A stretch of 64,000 nt of DNA, taken from contig NZ_CP022390.1 of assembly GCF_003076515.1 (NCBI RefSeq), forward strand, positions 868,001 to 932,000. The letters run 5' to 3'. Numbering within the stretch: position 1 is the first letter of the stretch; every line of letters starts with the position of its first letter. A program made the translations under genes and the position numbers. This DNA comes from Alcaligenes aquatilis (GTDB taxonomy: Bacteria; Pseudomonadota; Gammaproteobacteria; Burkholderiales; Burkholderiaceae_B). Positions 63,089 to 64,000 of this stretch are shown here, piece after piece. A model generated the notes under the pieces. The model did no database searches. It was not told the DNA's origin and saw nothing but the letters and a program-made list of their open reading frames with translations.

Positions 63089-64000
63089 GTACCGTCAACG
63101 AACATCTGGACACCTTCCTCGATCGTGATTACGAGGCAGGCTTTGTCACCGACATCGAGTCTGAAACCATACCGAAAGGTCTGAACGAAGACGTCATCCG
63201 TTTCCTGTCCGCGAAAAAACGCGAGCCGGAGTTCATGCTGGAATGGCGCCTGGCTGCCTACCGCCAGTGGCTGACCATGAAATACCCCAAGTGGTCGATT
63301 GTGGAATATCCACCGATCGATTTTCAGGACATCAGCTATTACTCCGCGCCCAAGAGCAAGGCCGACGGCCCCAAGAGCCTGGACGAGGTGGATCCTGAGT
63401 TGTTGCGCACCTATGAAAAACTGGGTGTGCCTTTGCACGAACGCGCTCGTCTGGCCGGTGTGGCCGTGGACGCCGTGTTTGATTCCGTCTCGGTTGCCAC
63501 CACTTTCCGTAAAGAGCTGGAAGAAGTCGGTGTGATCTTCTGTTCCTTTTCCGAAGCCGTGCGTGAGTACCCGGAGTTGGTACAGAAATACCTGGGTACG
63601 GTAGTCCCTCCTAGCGATAACTTCTACGCCGCTCTGAACTCGGCGGTGTTTTCCGATGGTTCCTTTGTGTACATCCCCAAAGGCGTACGTTGCCCCATGG
63701 AGCTGTCCACCTACTTCCGTATTAATGCGCGCGATACCGGTCAGTTCGAGCGCACCCTGATCATCGCGGAAGAGGGGGCTTCGGTCAGCTATCTGGAAGG
63801 CTGTACGGCGCCGATGCGTGATGAAAACCAATTGCACGCAGCGGTCGTGGAGCTGGTCGCCTTGGACGACGCCAAGATCAAGTACTCCACCGTACAAAAC
63901 TGGTACCCCGGTGATAAGGACGGCGTAGGCGGTATTTATAACTTCGTCACCAAGCGTGGCGAATGCCGTGGCGCACGCTCGCACATCTCCTGGACGCAGG
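63085..64000 (+). CDS. sufB: Fe-S cluster scaffold SufB (partial, runs off the right edge)
   Basis: The first 305 codons are present: [20 protein letters not shown] at the N-terminus, [19 protein letters not shown] and [19 protein letters not shown] in the beta-helix. SufB is the scaffold of the SufBC2D complex that builds clusters. sufC, sufD and sufS are expected beyond the window. Confidence 0.95.
   Translation, partial: MSTVNEHLDTFLDRDYEAGFVTDIESETIPKGLNEDVIRFLSAKKREPEFMLEWRLAAYRQWLTMKYPKWSIVEYPPIDFQDISYYSAPKSKADGPKSLDEVDPELLRTYEKLGVPLHERARLAGVAVDAVFDSVSVATTFRKELEEVGVIFCSFSEAVREYPELVQKYLGTVVPPSDNFYAALNSAVFSDGSFVYIPKGVRCPMELSTYFRINARDTGQFERTLIIAEEGASVSYLEGCTAPMRDENQLHAAVVELVALDDAKIKYSTVQNWYPGDKDGVGGIYNFVTKRGECRGARSHISWTQ

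Overview
The window looks like chromosomal DNA of a betaproteobacterium of the Alcaligenaceae, most likely Alcaligenes (inference from moderate GC, protein content and gene order; no database search was possible). Nearly all of it is ordinary chromosome plus a substantial aromatic-degradation region. No tRNA, rRNA, insertion sequence, prophage or CRISPR array was seen.

Positions 1-10,440 hold transport and miscellaneous functions: an MHS-type MFS transporter with an amidase, a lipoprotein, a Rid protein, a GFA protein, a Blc-type lipocalin, and a four-gene polar amino-acid ABC transporter with terminator-like hairpins before and after its binding-protein gene. A 14-unit pentanucleotide tandem repeat follows that operon.

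Positions 10,473-25,557 are the aromatic catabolic core. A DmpR/MopR-type sigma-54 activator is divergent from a complete six-gene multicomponent phenol hydroxylase operon (dmpKLMNOP-like), with a palindromic UAS and a consensus -24/-12 promoter between them. An orphan Rieske oxygenase plus PaaI-type thioesterase separate this from a benM-like LysR gene divergent from benABCD and benK. benK is frameshifted. Phenol hydroxylase and BenABC-BenD both make catechol, but no catechol dioxygenase lies in the window, so ring cleavage must be encoded elsewhere.

Positions 25,700-40,400 hold small lipoproteins, a LysE exporter, and a nucleobase permease/amidohydrolase/TauE operon preceded by two LacI-type operator candidates, with a LacI gene convergent at its far end. 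A 10-unit hexanucleotide repeat, an SPFH/NfeD pair, a methyltransferase, a PfkB kinase and several very small membrane proteins and lipoproteins follow.

Positions 40,446-57,707 are housekeeping. thrS has a Thr-rich leader peptide and attenuator, and infC has an AUC start. Then come gshB, a regulatory PTS (EIIA-HPr-EI), ubiK, an MFS gene, a pentapeptide-repeat gene and comM, before rpmI-rplT-pheS-pheT-ihfA-merR. The classical thrS-infC-rpmI-rplT-pheST-ihfA string is therefore split by about 9.7 kb.

Positions 57,775-64,000 carry a ferritin-like DUF455 protein, a single polypeptide joining an ECF sigma factor to an RskA-type transmembrane anti-sigma factor (the most unusual gene in the window), an Atm1-type ABC exporter, and the start of a suf operon (Rrf2 regulator with a palindromic operator, then sufB running off the end).
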